A stretch of 64,000 bases of DNA from Adiantum capillus-veneris (lineage: Eukaryota > Streptophyta > Polypodiopsida > Polypodiales > Pteridaceae): positions 168,217,740 through 168,281,739 of the forward strand of contig CM043944.1 of NCBI GenBank assembly GCA_014529385.2, given 5' to 3'. Below the pieces are notes generated by a model. That model was not told the DNA's origin. It made no database searches and was given only the letters and a program-made list of their open reading frames with translations. The position numbers and the translations under genes are program-made. Shown here one piece after another: positions 1 to 11,719 of this stretch (positions are counted from its first letter, which is position 1; the number at the start of each line of letters is the position of its first letter).

Positions 1-347
1 ATGATGGTGCCCTTTCTACTTCAGATTCCATGGTCCCCCCTACTATATGGCTCATGCCTTGGTCTTCATCGACTCCATAGTCCTCCCTACTACATGGCTC
101 ATGCCTTGGTCCTCATCGAAAAAGACAAAGAAGATCCTAAGGCTGCCAAATCTGCATCTCAAGATTGAGAAGCAAAATATCGACCTTCTCTCTTGCCAAT
201 AGCATACACCGGATTGTTCGCATTTGCAAATGTCGGTGGTTCTCTAGAGCTTGGTGGCTAGACTAGAGGTGCACATCATATCTCTTGGTATGTGAGCTCA
301 TTCTGATGTTTTCGCTCAATGTTTGTATCGATTAAAGTCCAGAAGAT
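1..347. other. Left-edge flank, no gene seen
   Basis: No reading frame or motif that I recognise. It holds two 47-bp tandem units (28-74 and 75-121) that differ at a few positions. This is the DNA abutting the gypsy LTR that starts at 348. Confidence 0.6.
28..121. repeat. Tandem repeat, 2 x 47 bp
   Basis: Two head-to-tail units built around the phrase ATGGCTCATGCCTTGGTC (around 47-64 and 94-111). They differ by a few C/T changes. No function is suggested. Confidence 0.75.
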
Positions 348-1235
348 TGTGTGAGTGTGAGTGTGATAATGCCTTGAAAAAATCAGCCCCCTCTCTCTCT
401 TGGTCGACCCCTCTTACTATTTGCTCATGCTACAGTCTCATTGGACCTCCCTAGAGCTAGCCAATGATAATTAAGCAGTATAAGTGATAGCCTTCTGACA
501 TGTGTCCCCCTTTCCCCTTTTGTGAGAGCTTTATGTAATTATTAAATGCAACTAAACTCTCATTGCACCCCTTTGCCTCCTGGCCAATAGGAATCAGGCA
601 AGCCATTGGGCTGATGAATGCTCATTGGACCCTTGGGAGACTGTCCAATAGTCTTGTAGAGAGCTTAATTCTCATTGGTTCTTTTATTAAGTGTTTTTAA
701 ATTAATTAAACTAGATTTACTCTAGCCTAATTCTCATTGGTTCACCTCCAAGGCCATCTAATAGGAATTTGGTACACCTTGTGGGCATCTGGGCTAGGGA
801 GCTGACATGTGTCCCTCATTCCCTTTGTGTAAAGGGAGCTTGTGTGTGTGTGAGAGAGTTTCTCTCTCATTCCCTACTCCCAAGGCTCGCCCCCTCCTAT
901 GTAGGGATTGATAAAGACTTTTGGGACACACACAAAGCATCCAATTCCCCCCATGCTTGACCTTTGGACACAACCTTTGAATTTTGGAACCTTAGCATTT
1001 TGGAAGTCTTAATGGGCTGAACCTTAGGGTCTTTTAAGCCCATTGTTGCACATGGCTCGTTTGCAGATGGCCTGCCCTTTGGATCCCTATTTTCCCTCCT
1101 TTGGATCCCTGCTGTGGCCGGTCTGCTAGCTTAACCAATATTCTAGCTTTCTCTCCCCTGGCACTTCCCCATATTAAATAATCAGTTTAACATGAGAAAA
1201 TCATTTAGGAGAATTAGATATTGATTATTATGACA
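348..1235 (-). repeat. 3' LTR of the gypsy element
   Basis: Direct repeat of 7007-7900, about 888 bp. It shares the whole internal text, including a run near 841 that is much shorter than the GT array in the other LTR. The differences from its partner include a ~20-bp indel near 1080-1110. The ends are TG and CA. Confidence 0.9.
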
Positions 1236-1248
1236 TTACCTCTCTCTT
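1236..1248 (-). promoter_or_regulatory. Polypurine tract of the gypsy element
   Basis: On the minus strand the bases just before the 3' LTR read AAGAGAGAGGTAA, a purine run in the position where the plus-strand primer forms. Position and composition are the only evidence. Confidence 0.6.
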
Positions 1249-1590
1249 GAAATCATAGTCGTCTTCGACTATGGGGTAGAGAAGATAAAGCATATTCATT
1301 AGTCCTTTTCTTAGCGGGTAGAGGATCCCTGTGTTACCCTACGACATCATTCCACAATGGATGACTAGTCCATTTGGCGCTTGAGAGCCTGAGGCTGCCG
1401 CAAGCATGTCTACACATTAGTCCTATCAATCTTCCATAGTAGAGTGACAAGCTCTACTTGGTGTTTGGGAGACGTCGTCTCCGCAAACTTGATCTAAGCA
1501 TGCATACTACTTCATTTTTGTGCACAATAAAGAAAAAGAGAGTCTTATAAGACAAAAACTTTGTTCATTTTTAACATTTTGTACATTTGC

Positions 1591-1830
1591 TTACTCTTGG
1601 GAAGCATTGTAAGCATTGACAAGGTTTAGGTTATCCTTTAATTGTATGCCTTGCATCCATCTAACAACTTCAAAAGGATAATTCTTAAACTTAATAAGAT
1701 ATTGTTGGATAGTCTTACCGTCTCTTAGTACCTTGTCTTCATGTCGGAGAATGGACTCGGGCTACAGCACCTCTTCTTGGTCCTCGATCTCCGGTGGGTC
1801 TTCAGTAGTTGGTTCTTGAGGTGGCTCTCC
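1591..1830 (-). pseudogene. Gypsy Pol C-terminal chromo-like tail
   Basis: A minus-strand frame continues Pol past the integrase with a proline/glutamate linker followed by a block ending in QYLIKFKNY, PFEVVRWM and QGIQLKDN, then a TAA at 1591. The hydrophobic-aromatic pattern (YLIKFKNYP..VVRWM) resembles the chromodomain-like ends of plant gypsy integrases, which help target insertion to chromatin. One in-frame TAG lies just before the block near 1765. It is separated from the integrase frame by a further frameshifted stretch (1831-2031). The family call rests on pattern and position. Confidence 0.55.
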
Positions 1831-2031
1831 TTTGTAAGGCTTTAATAGGCTCTCATGGAAAGCGTTGTGTATGAGCTAATGATTGGGCAACTTGAGTTGA
1901 TACGCCATCTCATTGATTGGCCTAAGAATTTGAAAGGGACCATAGTACCTTTTTGCTAGTTTAGCATAGTACTTTTGGTGTCCCCGTAGGATTTTTGCCC
2001 ATTGTGTGCCTTAACCGAGCCTTGGGAAATT

Positions 2032-3528
2032 TTAATAAGACCCAATCATTTTCTTTAAAGGCTTGGGCTCTTCTGTGCTTGTCAGAGCAGGAGCCTTTTG
2101 CCTTTGTTGTGAGATAGAGATAGCATCCTTAATCTTTTGAAAAGATTCTTGTAGGTCTCGGCTATACTCATCTGCAGCGAAGATCTTCCCATGTACCTTA
2201 AGTAGCAAGGGACTTTTTGATCTTCCCTCAATTACCTCGAAAGGTGCTTTTCCTGTGGAAGTATGTACAATGTTATTGTAAGCATACTCCACTAAGGGTA
2301 AGTACTTCTCCCATTGGGATCTTTGATCTACTTCCGTTACATAGGCTTTTAGTAGATCGAGAATTGTTAGGTTAGCTATTTCACTTTGGCCATCTGTTTG
2401 TGGATGATAGGCCGAAGAGAAGTTTAGCCTTGTCCCTAAATTCTCAAAGAGACCCTTCCAGAAATTACTGTTCATTCTAGGATCTCTATCCGACACTATG
2501 GATATTGGCAAGCCATGGTACTTGAAAATTTGTGAAATGAAGAGGGTTGCCATTTGATGGGCTTTGATAGTCTTTCTGACAGGTATAAAATGAGCTTGTT
2601 TATTGAACCTGTCTACTATCGTCCATATTCCTGTATTCCCATGGATCAACTTAGGCAATCCAAAGATAAAATCCATGGATATGCTCTCCCATGGTGAATG
2701 AGGGATTGGCAAGGGTTGAAGCAATCCAGGTTGCTTCCCTCTATCAAATTTTGTCTTTTGGCATACCATAGAAACATACTCCTGTATGTTCACTTTCATG
2801 GTAGGCCAATAGAAATATGTTTCAATTCCCTTTAGGATAGACTGAATCCCTCTATGCCTCGCGTAAGGAGGAGCATGAGATTCATACATTACTTTCTCAC
2901 GTAGTGAGTTAGTAACGCATAGTCTATTGCCATAGAGAAGATAACCATCTTGTAAAGTAAATGGTTCTTCTTTCTTCCCTAATGCAAGGGCTGAAATCAC
3001 ATCTCTAAAATCGGGATCAATAGCATACTCATCTATCATTGAAGATAGATCATTGTGAGTTGCTATGGAAACCGTATTCACTCTCGGACGTCTTGAGAGT
3101 GCATCTGCTACTTGATTATGCTTGCCAGCAATGTGAGCAATATGAAAATGAAATTGCGAAAGGAAATTTGCCCACCTCATTTGTTTGTCGGAGAGCTTGG
3201 TCTGCGTCATGAAGTACTTAAGACTTTGGTGATCCGTTCGCAAAATGAAAGGAGTCCCCAATAAATAGTGCTTCCATGAGTCTAAGGCATGTAGAACTGC
3301 AAGGAGGTCCTTTTCATATATGCTTAGAGCTTGCTCAACAGGGTCGAGCCTTCGACTTTCATAGCCTATGGCGTGCCCTTCTTGAAGCAAAACAGCTCCA
3401 AGGCAATCACCACAAGCATCATATTGGACCTCAAATGGTTTTGAGAGATCTGGTAGTGTAAGCACAGGTTGAGAGATAAGCTTTTCTTTAAGCTTTTCGA
3501 AAGTATTGTTCTCCTTAGAGCAGACCAT
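2032..3528 (-). pseudogene. Gypsy Pol fragment: RNase H and integrase
   Basis: A 498-codon open frame. RNase H spans about residues 30-148, with acidic residues D37 (VQYDACGD), E72 (SIYEKDLL) and D99 (LRTDHQS), then the typical linker end VADALSRRP. Integrase follows: a zinc-binding region (H218, H224, C256) in which the usual first cysteine of CxxC is a serine (VSMVCQ), then the catalytic core with D286 (SMDFIFG), D347 (VSDRDP) and E383 (GQSEIAN), a correct D-35-E spacing. The frame differs from that of the RT piece upstream, so Pol cannot be made as one chain. The C-terminus runs out of frame at 2032. The missing cysteine would impair end binding even if the frame were whole. Confidence 0.9.
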
Positions 3529-3746
3529 GTATACCTAACGCTTTTCTTTGTTAGGTCATGTAATGGTCCCGCAATTTGTGAGAACTTTTCTATGAAGTGT
3601 CTATAGTATGCACACATACCTATAAAGCTTCTTAGTTCATGAAGATTCTTTGGTTTAGGCCATCCTTTTATTACCTCTAACTTTGATGGATCCATTTGGA
3701 TGCCATCTTGAGAGATAATGTGACCTAAATACTGAATCTCTTGCAA
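3529..3746 (-). pseudogene. Gypsy RT thumb/connection segment
   Basis: In a second frame the protein reads EIQYLGHIISQDG then a segment ending FIGMCAYYRHFIEKFS. This is the conserved end of gypsy RT (YLGHxIS..G, followed by FLGxxxYYRRFI). It overlaps the end of the upstream RT frame by about 20 bp and gives way to the RNase H frame near 3520. Two frameshifts thus bracket it. Confidence 0.85.
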
Positions 3747-4933
3747 GAAAAATTCACTTTTCTTTCGATTAAATAAACTTTATTCTCTCTTAAAACTTTA
3801 AATATTACCTGGAGGTGTTGCTTGTGTTCGTCTAATGAATTAGAGTAGATGATAATATCATCAAAGAACAGTCTGAACAGCTTCTCCATCAAGCGGTTGA
3901 ATGTGGTTGGTGCATTGGTCAAGCCAAAAGGCATGACAATGTATTCATAAAGACCAAATGTGGTGCGAAATGCGGTCTTTACAATGTCTTGATCAACTAT
4001 CCTTATTTGATGATAGCCACTTTTTAGGTCAATCCTACTGAAGTAGGTCGATCCTTGTAGCTTATCAAATAGGTCTTCTACCCGTGGAACGGGAAACCTA
4101 TTCTTGATAGTGATCTTATTTAGTGCTCTATAGTTGACACACATACAATATGTGCCGTCTTTCTTTTGCACTAATAGCACAAGTGAGCAAAATGGAGATG
4201 AGCTAGGCCTAACCATGCCCTTCTCAACTAACTCATGCACTTGCCGCATAATCTCCTCTTGTTGAGCTTGAGAAACTCTATAAGGAGGTTTGTTAGGCGG
4301 TGAACTTCCTGGAAGAAGTTCGATTGCATGGTCATCATTACCTCGTTTAGGAGGTAGCTCACAAGGGATGTCGTCAATAAAAACATCTTGAAACCCCTTG
4401 AGAAAATTGGATAACTCTAATTCCTTTTGGTTGCTTTTATTTTCTTTTGCTAAAGCATTAGGTTCATTTTGAGAATGTTTAACAAAAATCATGTACACGG
4501 AAATAGAGCTCTTTATTGACTTGTTGAAAGCTGGTGTATGTACAATGGGGATAGTGTTACCCATTTCCTTAGCATCTATATACATGTCTTTTTCCCTGAA
4601 CTTAAAGGAGATTCTCCTTTCATGGAATTTAACATTGGCAGTCAGGCGCTCAAACCATGGTGCCCCTAGGATTACATCCTCATGCTTGAGAGGAGAAATA
4701 AAGAAGTCCTCTTTGTCCACATATCTTTGGACATGGAGCCTCAATTTACCGATTAAGGGAGTGACTGAAGCTTCTTGCCCCTTGAAAGCACTATCTGCGG
4801 GTAGAACATCTCCCATCTCATAGGCTTCTATGCCTAGCTTGGTGGCCAACTCTATAGATATAAAATGGTGAGTAGAACCAGGGTCAAAGAGAATAAAAGC
4901 ATCATGTTCTCTTACCTTTCCCCAAGCAGGCAT
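3725..4933 (-). pseudogene. Gypsy protease and RT
   Basis: A 402-codon frame beginning MPAWGKVREHDAF. A retropepsin comes first, with the active-site loop LFDPGSTHHFIS (about residues 15-26) and the flap-side VILGAPWF. RT follows from about residue 225: VRPSSSPFCSLVLLVQKKDG, then IDLKSGYHQIRI, TAFRTTFGLYEY, MPFGLTNAP and the catalytic FFDDIIIYS. A few residues are missing between the LMEKLF helix and FFDD compared with usual gypsy RTs, so a small deletion sits just before the active site. The frame then shifts. It starts in the -1 frame relative to Gag with a 22-bp overlap; I see no canonical slippery heptamer there. Confidence 0.9.
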
Positions 4934-6114
4934 AAAGGAGATCCTTTGTGGTGAGTTTGGTGAGTCTCCTCCTCTTGGATTTCAACCAAGGTAGCTCTAG
5001 CAGGATCATGGCGGGTGTTCTTTTGGGGACAAGCACGATACGCATGCCCTTGTTCGCCGCACTTAAAACACCGGTTATCCTTGCGATAACGCTCAAGCTC
5101 TTCAGGAGAGAGTTTGTTTTTACCTTTGTAAACTCCCTTCTCTTTAGCTTTGTTGGAGTTGCCCTTAGGAGACTTTTGGACATTGTCCTTCCCCTTAGGC
5201 TCGTTGGAACCCTTGTTTTCCGTGGGTTTATTATTTCTTTTAGCCCCCGTTTGGAAATTGATTCGAGAGGCCACCATAGTATGGTGTATTACCGCCGATA
5301 TGGTACGTGGCCTTTGGGAGTTGACATACTCTGCCATTTCTTCGGTTAAGCCCGCACAAAAATGTTGCTTTTGCTCTCCAAAATCCAACTTTTTGAAGAT
5401 AGTGGCTTTGATTTGTAGGTCCCAAAACTTGTCTACATATTTGTGGATGGATTCATACGGAGAGAGCTTTGAGCTTCGCCATTCAGTGAGTACTTTGTCT
5501 TTGGTATCGATGGCCAAAAACTGCTTCATAATGGAAGCTCTTAAAGCTTTCCAGGTTTGTGGAGCTTCAACGTTGGCTCGTAGGCTAGACCACCATTGCC
5601 TGGCAGACTTTTGAAAGTGCATAGCTACATGGCGTAGCTTAGAGGACTCCGTGAAGCCCTCATCTCCGAACGCCGCATCAAATTGTTGGATAAAGGCCAA
5701 GACTTTGTCCGTAGCACCAAAGGTGCCATCATAGGTAAGGAAAGAGATGCTCTTCCCTCCCTCTTTGAACTTCTTCAGCTTGGACGACCTCTTCCATGCG
5801 GCATAGGATTTCCTATGGCCTCTTCTTTTTGATGGTTCAAAGGTTGCACCATCACTTTCTTCAGAATGTGAAGAATTTGAGGAAGGTGGAGAAGAGGGTG
5901 ACCTCTTTCTTGCCTTTTTCTTGTCTTGATCTTCATCGTCTTCGCCATCACTTTCATAAGAGGAAGAGGATGAAGAAGATGGAGGAGCCTTTTTCTTCTC
6001 TTGCTTTTTGTCATCCCTCTTTGAATTATGGTGTGGAGAAGGGTGCGATGGTCTTCTCTGTTTTGGAGGTGATGGAGAGCGTTTAGCCCACCGTCTTCGT
6101 GGAGCCATCTCCAC
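4912..6114 (-). pseudogene. Gypsy Gag
   Basis: About 400 codons. The N-terminal third is a low-complexity basic/serine/proline/acidic tract; the middle (about residues 105-270) is a retrotransposon Gag capsid-like region with AMHFQKSARQWWSSL; the C-terminal part carries one zinc knuckle CFKCGEQGHAYRAC (CX2CX4HX4C). The capsid packages the element RNA. The same frame stays open upstream of 6114 to about 6370 without an ATG, so the real start is unclear and I keep the first plausible one. The frame looks intact, unlike Pol, but the element cannot be autonomous. Confidence 0.88.
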
Positions 6115-7006
6115 CGAGGTGGCGGGAGACTCACTTCTTTCTCGTTCCTTCGGTGGAGGCTCTTGAGTTCTCCTTTGAGAAGGAGATGCATCATCAAGAA
6201 GTAAATTCTTGAGCCCTTCGTATGGATTCTCTTCTTCTTCCCGAATTGGAGAGAGACCTCTTTTGGAAGTCTCACAAGGAGGCTTCCTAGGTGTTCTCTC
6301 GTCATGGTGGGGAGCGGGGAGCCTAGTAACTTGTGTGTAGCGGAAATTAATATGAACGTAGCGGGCATTTCATTAGAATAGATTCCTAATGAGAATTACA
6401 AGAGTGCTTGGGTGGAGAGAGCAACAAAAAGCATAACACCTAGTTAGATGGCATGAACAATACTTTCAAAAGAGAGAGAAATTAAGCTATTGACAACAGT
6501 TGAGGACCGGATTTACATGGAGCCGGTCCCCCCTCCAAAAGGCTTTGTATTATGGTTTCTCCCATCAAGAGAGACATTGTACAATACAATTATTTGTGTT
6601 CCTTCAAGACTAGCTAGTGCAATGAAGATGAAAGCTTCATACACTAAGCAAAACACTTATCAAACACAGCATCAATTCTCTCCGGTCTCAGACCCAAGAC
6701 CTCACACACCTTCGAAGATGGTGAGAGCTAGCGGGGTATGAGAGTAGATTGAGAGGAAGAAGGAGTACTCTTACGAGAAAGATGTACATATCCTCACATA
6801 ATCACTCATATTAGCATAGCTTAGCTTAGTAATTAGCATGGTAGAGGAGATGAGCATGCATTGAAGCTTGGCTCTTGGTTGGATTTGCATCACAAAGCCA
6901 AGAGTTGTTGGTGTAGGCCTCCCTTCTCACAAGCTTGGAGTAGGTGGTAAGCTTTCCATTAAAGCTTGAGAAGGAGAGAGAGTCTTCTTTTCTTCACACA
7001 TGAGAT
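6115..7006. other. Gypsy 5' leader
   Basis: Between Gag and the 5' LTR. The first ~255 bp continue the open Gag frame without an ATG. The rest has no recognised gene and no obvious primer-binding site next to the LTR (minus strand after the LTR reads ATCTCATGTG). Confidence 0.6.
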
Positions 7007-7498
7007 TGTGTGAGTGTGAGTGTGATAATGCCTTGAAAAAATCAGCCCCCTCTCTCTCTTGGTCGACCCCTCTTGCTATTTGCTCATGCTACAATCTCAT
7101 TGGACCTCCCTAGAGCTAGCCAATGATAATTAAGCAGTATAAGTGATAGCCTTCTGACATGTGTCCCCCTTTCCCCTTTTGTGAGAGATTTATGTAATTA
7201 TAAATGCAACTAAACTCTCATTGGACCCCTTTGCCTCCTGGCCAATAGGAATCAGGCAAGCCATTGGGCTGCTGAATGCTCATTGGACCCCTTGGGAGAT
7301 TGTCCAATAGTCTTGTAGAGAGCTTAATTCTCATTGGTTCTTTTATTAAGTGTTTTTAAATTAATTAAACTAGATTTACTCTAGCCTAATTCTCATTGGT
7401 CCACCTCGAAGGCCATCCAATAGGAATTGGGTACACCTTGTGGGCATCTGGGCTAGGGAGCTGACATGTGTCCCTCATTCCCTTTGTGTAAAGGGAGC

Positions 7499-7543
<45 letters not shown>

Positions 7544-7900
7544 TTTCACTCTCATCCCCTACTCCCAAGGCTCGCCCCCTCCTATGTAGGGATTGATAAA
7601 GACTTTTGGGACACACACAAAGCATCCAATTCCCCCCATGCTTGACCTTTGGACACAACCTTTGAATTTTGGAACCTTAGCATTTTGGAAGTCTTAATGG
7701 GCTGAACCTTAGGGTCTTTTAAGACCATTGTTGCACATGGCTCTTTTGCAGATGCCCCCCCCCCTTTGGATCCTTAATGTGACCGGTCTGCTAGCTTAAC
7801 CAATATTCTAGCTTTTTCTCCCCTGGCACTTCCCCATATTAAATGATCAGTTTAACATGAGAAAATCATTTAGGAGAATTAGATATTGATTATTATGACA
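7007..7900 (-). repeat. 5' LTR of the gypsy element
   Basis: Direct repeat of 348-1235. It carries an expanded GT array at about 7499-7541 that is short in the partner, and a C-run near 7756. Confidence 0.9.
7499..7541. repeat. (GT)n microsatellite inside the LTR
   Basis: About 21 GT units; the same spot in the other LTR (840-852) has only a handful. This is slippage after insertion. Confidence 0.9.
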
Positions 7901-10317
7901 CCAAAGCAGTCCACTTGTTGATGATGACAGCTCTTCTAGGCAAGCTAATCATCACTGTGGATCAGCTTGTATTTTGTAGCTCTGCCAGGTGAGCTAATCA
8001 TAAATACGATGATCTTCTTTGGTGCAATTGCTAGCAGGTCCCAGGAGCTATCGACTAGGTTGAGAGCTGCGAGAGGGGACTCTAGAAGAATGTGTATTGT
8101 GGTAGGTGCAATTTTTGGTATTTGTGCTTGCTGAATGAAGTTGTTGAGTTGCTAAGGTTATTTGAGGCGAGGAGCAGCGCACCATGGATGGGTTGCTGCA
8201 ATCGCAGGACAACCCTTGACACTAAGAGGGACCAAAGCAACATGCTTCAACTTTATTGAGCTTACCAACAGCCATGCAATGCAATTGGTGACTCTATGGT
8301 AGGGTGTAGCTTGAGCCACCGTAGGGCTGTATCAAAGTTTGCTTACGGTTTTTGCTTGTTGTGCAGATCTTCGAGGGAGACAGCCTACATTCCACAACTT
8401 CACCATTGTATGTAGCCCACACTCTATTCATCACTATTTCATATCAGGTACAAATGCACCATTGTACCTCCACAAGGACCCCAACATCTTATAGCGTCCT
8501 CATCAATGTCACACATGGCACCATCCAATGCTTCTCCAGGTTCTATAAGGCAGCAATAGGTCCTGCTTTTCTGAGCTCAACCATCCTCAATGGTCTCTCT
8601 GTGTAAAAAGGCAGTCTAGTTGAGTAGTGTATGCCTATCAACCACCAGCTTTCACCCAATGGTGTTGTCATGCATCTCTACCCAGTTTCTCAAAAGCCTT
8701 CTTTGCTAAAGATCCTTATATCATGGTTAAATATTGTTGAGAACAAATGAGTTTCCAGTTCCACTTTCAACTTTGATCACTATTGCATGATATGGAGAAA
8801 GAATAATGATCCTACAACACACTCAGAATCTCTCATAGGCTTCCGTATTGAGCACATGAGTTGAGTGTTGCTTAGAGTATCTCACAAGCATTCGAAATGC
8901 TCCTCTTATACCATTGTAATCTTCAACTTTTCTTTTCTTTTAATCTGCGTATGCCTATGCTTGGTACCTTCTTCTTTCTGCAAAGCAAGTGAAAGCAGTT
9001 AGTCTAACCGTACTTGTTCCTTCATGTGAAACCATCTGTTTTAGGTCATTGTGATTGAGTGAGGAAATCATTTGTTTGGTCGTAGGGTTATAGGCCTGAG
9101 GCCATCATGATTGTGGATCGACTCATGGCTTCCCTCCATCACCTTCATTTCTCCATTGCTGCGTCGAATCTAAATGGCACTCCTTGCTACCCAATGTGGA
9201 GTTATTTGTTGGCGCCCCCACAGGCCACATCACCTTGATCTATGGTGAAAGCTTTGACTGGTGTTTCTAAACACCAACTTGATCTGTGGTTCCTTCAATC
9301 AAAAATATCTAGGTGTTTCAATTTTTGCTTACAATCTCCCTGATTGTAAGTGTTGCATATCTTTACTCACTTGATGGGGGAGGTCTATCTCTGAAAAGGT
9401 GGATCTGGTCCTTTGAAATAATGCTCTGGTTGGCAGGGAAGAGGACAACGTGTGGGAGGCTGAAGATGTCGGCCAAGTGCTAAGTGGTGGTGGTCACATA
9501 AATTCGTCAGAGACGAGGTAAGTTATGGGGTTATTGGAGTGGTTGAGATGTTGCAAGAGCTGTCACAAGTGGGGAGTCATGGTCTTTTGCGCTTCAAAGA
9601 GGCCTCCCAAGAGAGAGCGAAGCTCTGCCTAAGATCGGGGCCCTCGATGGGCACGTGGGCTCACCGTATGTCTAGCTTCATCTGGCCAGCCACAATATCG
9701 TGACCCTACTGCTGATGCTGAAGTTCTTTAATGCAGTAGTGGATAGGGTCAATATTGACACATTGACAGTGATGCTCTGCTTGGCCAGCATCCTATAGAA
9801 GACATCATGGGGTTGATTAGCCATGGGCTGGCAATAGCATCGCCGACACATGATGCTTCCTTTCCATTTTAGATTCTTTACTTATCTCACTCAAGAAGAA
9901 GAGCTACATATAATTTTGCTTCTAGGAGTAAGCTATTGAGTTCGTATGTGGAAGCATTGTATATCATACAATAAGTATCAAATGTTTGTCGGCTTGTACA
10001 CAAGTTGTCCTCAGAATTCCCACCATTCTTTTGTTGCGTATTGTTGTTCAAAGTTCAAACTCTAAACGTATTACAAGAATCAAAGACTATTTTGTCCCAA
10101 GGGTAAGTTTCAGACACAAGACATGGAAGTTATATGCTAGCCTAGAGTGAAGTCGTGCATTCGCCAAGATTTTTCATTTACAATGGGTTTATGTTCCCAT
10201 TGGCCCTGCGTAAATACCCAAAATAGATATCCATTGGCATTTTGCAAATTTCAATTGTTAATATTTCTCCATCATCAAGTAGAATCATGAGACCTGCCTA
10301 CTAATGGTGGTTCAAGG
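7901..10317. other. Intergenic, no gene recognised
   Basis: Short frames only, none with a motif I can name. Base composition is ordinary for the window. There is no sign of LTR or TIR ends. Confidence 0.5.
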
Positions 10318-10344
10318 AAGAGAGTGGGCTACCAAAGACGCAAG

Positions 10345-10491
10345 GCATTGATGGTGTATGAGTACATGGCCAATGGGAGCCTAGACATCTATGTTTTCAG
10401 GAAGAAGAGAATGGATGAAGAGGAGTTGGATGTGGGGGTGATGAGGATGAGGATTCTGGTCAGGGTGGTGCACTCGAAGGTGGTATCATAG
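10345..10491 (+). pseudogene. Receptor-like kinase fragment
   Basis: The frame beginning at 10345 reads ALMVYEYMANGSLDIYVF, which matches the hinge and start of the C-lobe in plant receptor-like kinases (LVYEYMxNGSLDxxLF). It then loses the family pattern and stops at 10491. A few bases upstream (from about 10318) keep a loose match to the strand before the hinge. No glycine loop, HRD or DFG is present nearby. It is a short relic, not a gene. Confidence 0.5.
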
Positions 10492-11034
10492 AGCCCTCCT
10501 TTGTGCCTAGCACCACATGATGCTTATATAATGCATAATTTTGAGCTAGTGGCATGTTTTCTAATAGATTAGGTGCTACAATTTTGTGGGTGGGCCCAAT
10601 GTTAGTATGCAGTGCAATGCTACCATTGGCCTACAACCCTAAGGTGGAAGGCAGGGGGAAATTTGTTTGCAAAGTTCAATTACATCCCTATATGTGTGCG
10701 CGTATGTGCAACATGGGCACATCACTAAGTGGAGTCCAAATTGTTCATAATTTTTCTTTGACTAAGCACGAGGCATTCTGTAATTTCTGTTTAGTCTATT
10801 ACATAATCACTAGGTTGTTTGATGTATATAATGCAATTAATTTTTTCTAGGTTGAGCCAGAATGTTGCCCTTGTTCAGCGTTTCTTGTCCAAAACAAGAT
10901 TCCCACCTGCGAAGTTTGGCCACAGACTCTTCCACAATCCTAATGTTGTCTCCTACCTCAAGCTTAGCACCCACCAACAAGGTCTTCATAGAGGCAGCAT
11001 GCTTTATGGTCTCATCCACTAGAAGGATTTTCTC
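10492..11034. other. Intergenic, no gene recognised
   Basis: Short frames without known motifs. A minus-strand frame at 10837-11019 is helix-rich but matches nothing I know. Confidence 0.45.
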
Positions 11035-11565
11035 AAAAATTCCTTCGATCTTGACAACAACTTAGTCAATCTATGGTGCCGTCACTAAAGCAAAAGAATT
11101 CTTTGATGAGCTTTCACTTCTGGATGTTGTCATCTTGAATGCGCTCATCATAGGGCATGCCTATCATGGTGAGTAAGTGCTCAAAATTTTCAAATCCATG
11201 CATCATAATGGCCTTTCTCCCTCCCAATGTAGCCACTTGTGCATACATTCTCAAAGTCTACAGCAACATGCAAGTCACTAGAAAGAGACATGAAATACAT
11301 GGCCGTTGGACAAAAATGAAATGTTTTCCACAACAATAGTGGATACGTATGCTAAATGCGATGCCCTTGCAAGTGATCAACATTGTCAACATCCTGTGTT
11401 GTGGACTGCACTTAACATGAGATACACTCAGCATGGCTATTGTGAGAATTCGGTTAAATACTCCAAGCAGTCCCCATTGTTATTACCTTTGCTTGTAGGT
11501 TGCAGGCCTAAGGTGCTTACATCATGTGTTGTGGATTGCACTTATCACTAGATATACTTAGCATG
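11035..11565 (+). pseudogene. PPR protein pseudogene, 5' part (split by CACTA)
   Basis: Successive frames carry degenerate pentatricopeptide (PLS-type) repeats. At 11074-11165 the text is AKEFFDELSLLDVV then LNALIIGHAYHG; at 11215-11300 NVATCAYILKVYSNMQ and EIHGRW; at 11340-11440 TTIVDTYAKCDALA and TALNMRYTQHG. These match the repeat style VFDELPxRDVVSWxALIAGYAQHG and TALVDMYAKCGALA of organelle RNA-editing factors. Stops and at least two frameshifts break it. The next repeat starts at about 11525 and is cut at 11565 by the CACTA insertion; it resumes at 19637. PPR proteins of this kind bind organellar RNA; this copy cannot. Confidence 0.82.
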
Positions 11566-11577
11566 CACTACAAGAGG
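11566..11577 (+). repeat. CACTA left terminal inverted repeat
   Basis: CACTACAAGAGG, a perfect 12-bp match to the right end in inverse orientation. Confidence 0.95.
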
Positions 11578-11589
11578 CTATTCATATTA

Positions 11590-11690
11590 GCGACGCTCAC
11601 ATAACGACGCTAAAAAAAAATATATTCCCAGCGTCGCTATGAGCATCGCAAATTTACAAGTAAATTTGCGACGCTCATAGCGACGCAGGC
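11590..11690 (+). promoter_or_regulatory. CACTA left subterminal repeats with long hairpin
   Basis: Several copies of GCGACGCT / AGCGTCGC. Two arms of 26 bp (11631-11656 and 11661-11686) are inverted with one mismatch around the 4-nt loop CAAG. Such subterminal arrays bind the TnpA-type protein in En/Spm. That role is inferred by analogy. Confidence 0.75.
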
Positions 11691-11719
11691 TGGGCTAAAA
11701 AAAATAACAGAGAGCGCCC

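Larger units (their letters stand above)
348..7900 (-). mobile_element. Ty3/gypsy LTR retrotransposon, decayed
   Basis: Two near-identical direct repeats (348-1235 and 7007-7900) bracket Gag and Pol frames that read on the minus strand, so the right repeat is the 5' LTR. The LTRs start TGTCATAATA and end CACACA on the minus strand. Domain order on that strand is Gag, protease, RT, RNase H, integrase, chromo-like tail, which is the Ty3/gypsy order. Pol is spread over three frames and has lost codons, so the copy is dead. The LTRs differ by several substitutions and small indels, so the insertion is old. I found no matching 5-bp target duplication (flanks ..GAAGAT and CCAAAG..) and no clear tRNA primer site after the 5' LTR. 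Confidence 0.93.

Noticed and set aside
2032-3528. Reading the gypsy Pol as a working gene
   Set aside because: RT, thumb and RNase H-integrase are in three different frames and residues are missing before the RT active site.
4912-4933. Programmed -1 frameshift between gypsy Gag and Pol
   Set aside because: The overlap and frame fit, but I find no canonical slippery heptamer in the Gag frame and the element is otherwise full of accidental shifts.
10837-11019. A minus-strand helical frame before the PPR relic
   Set aside because: Short, without motif, and broken at both ends. I cannot assign it.
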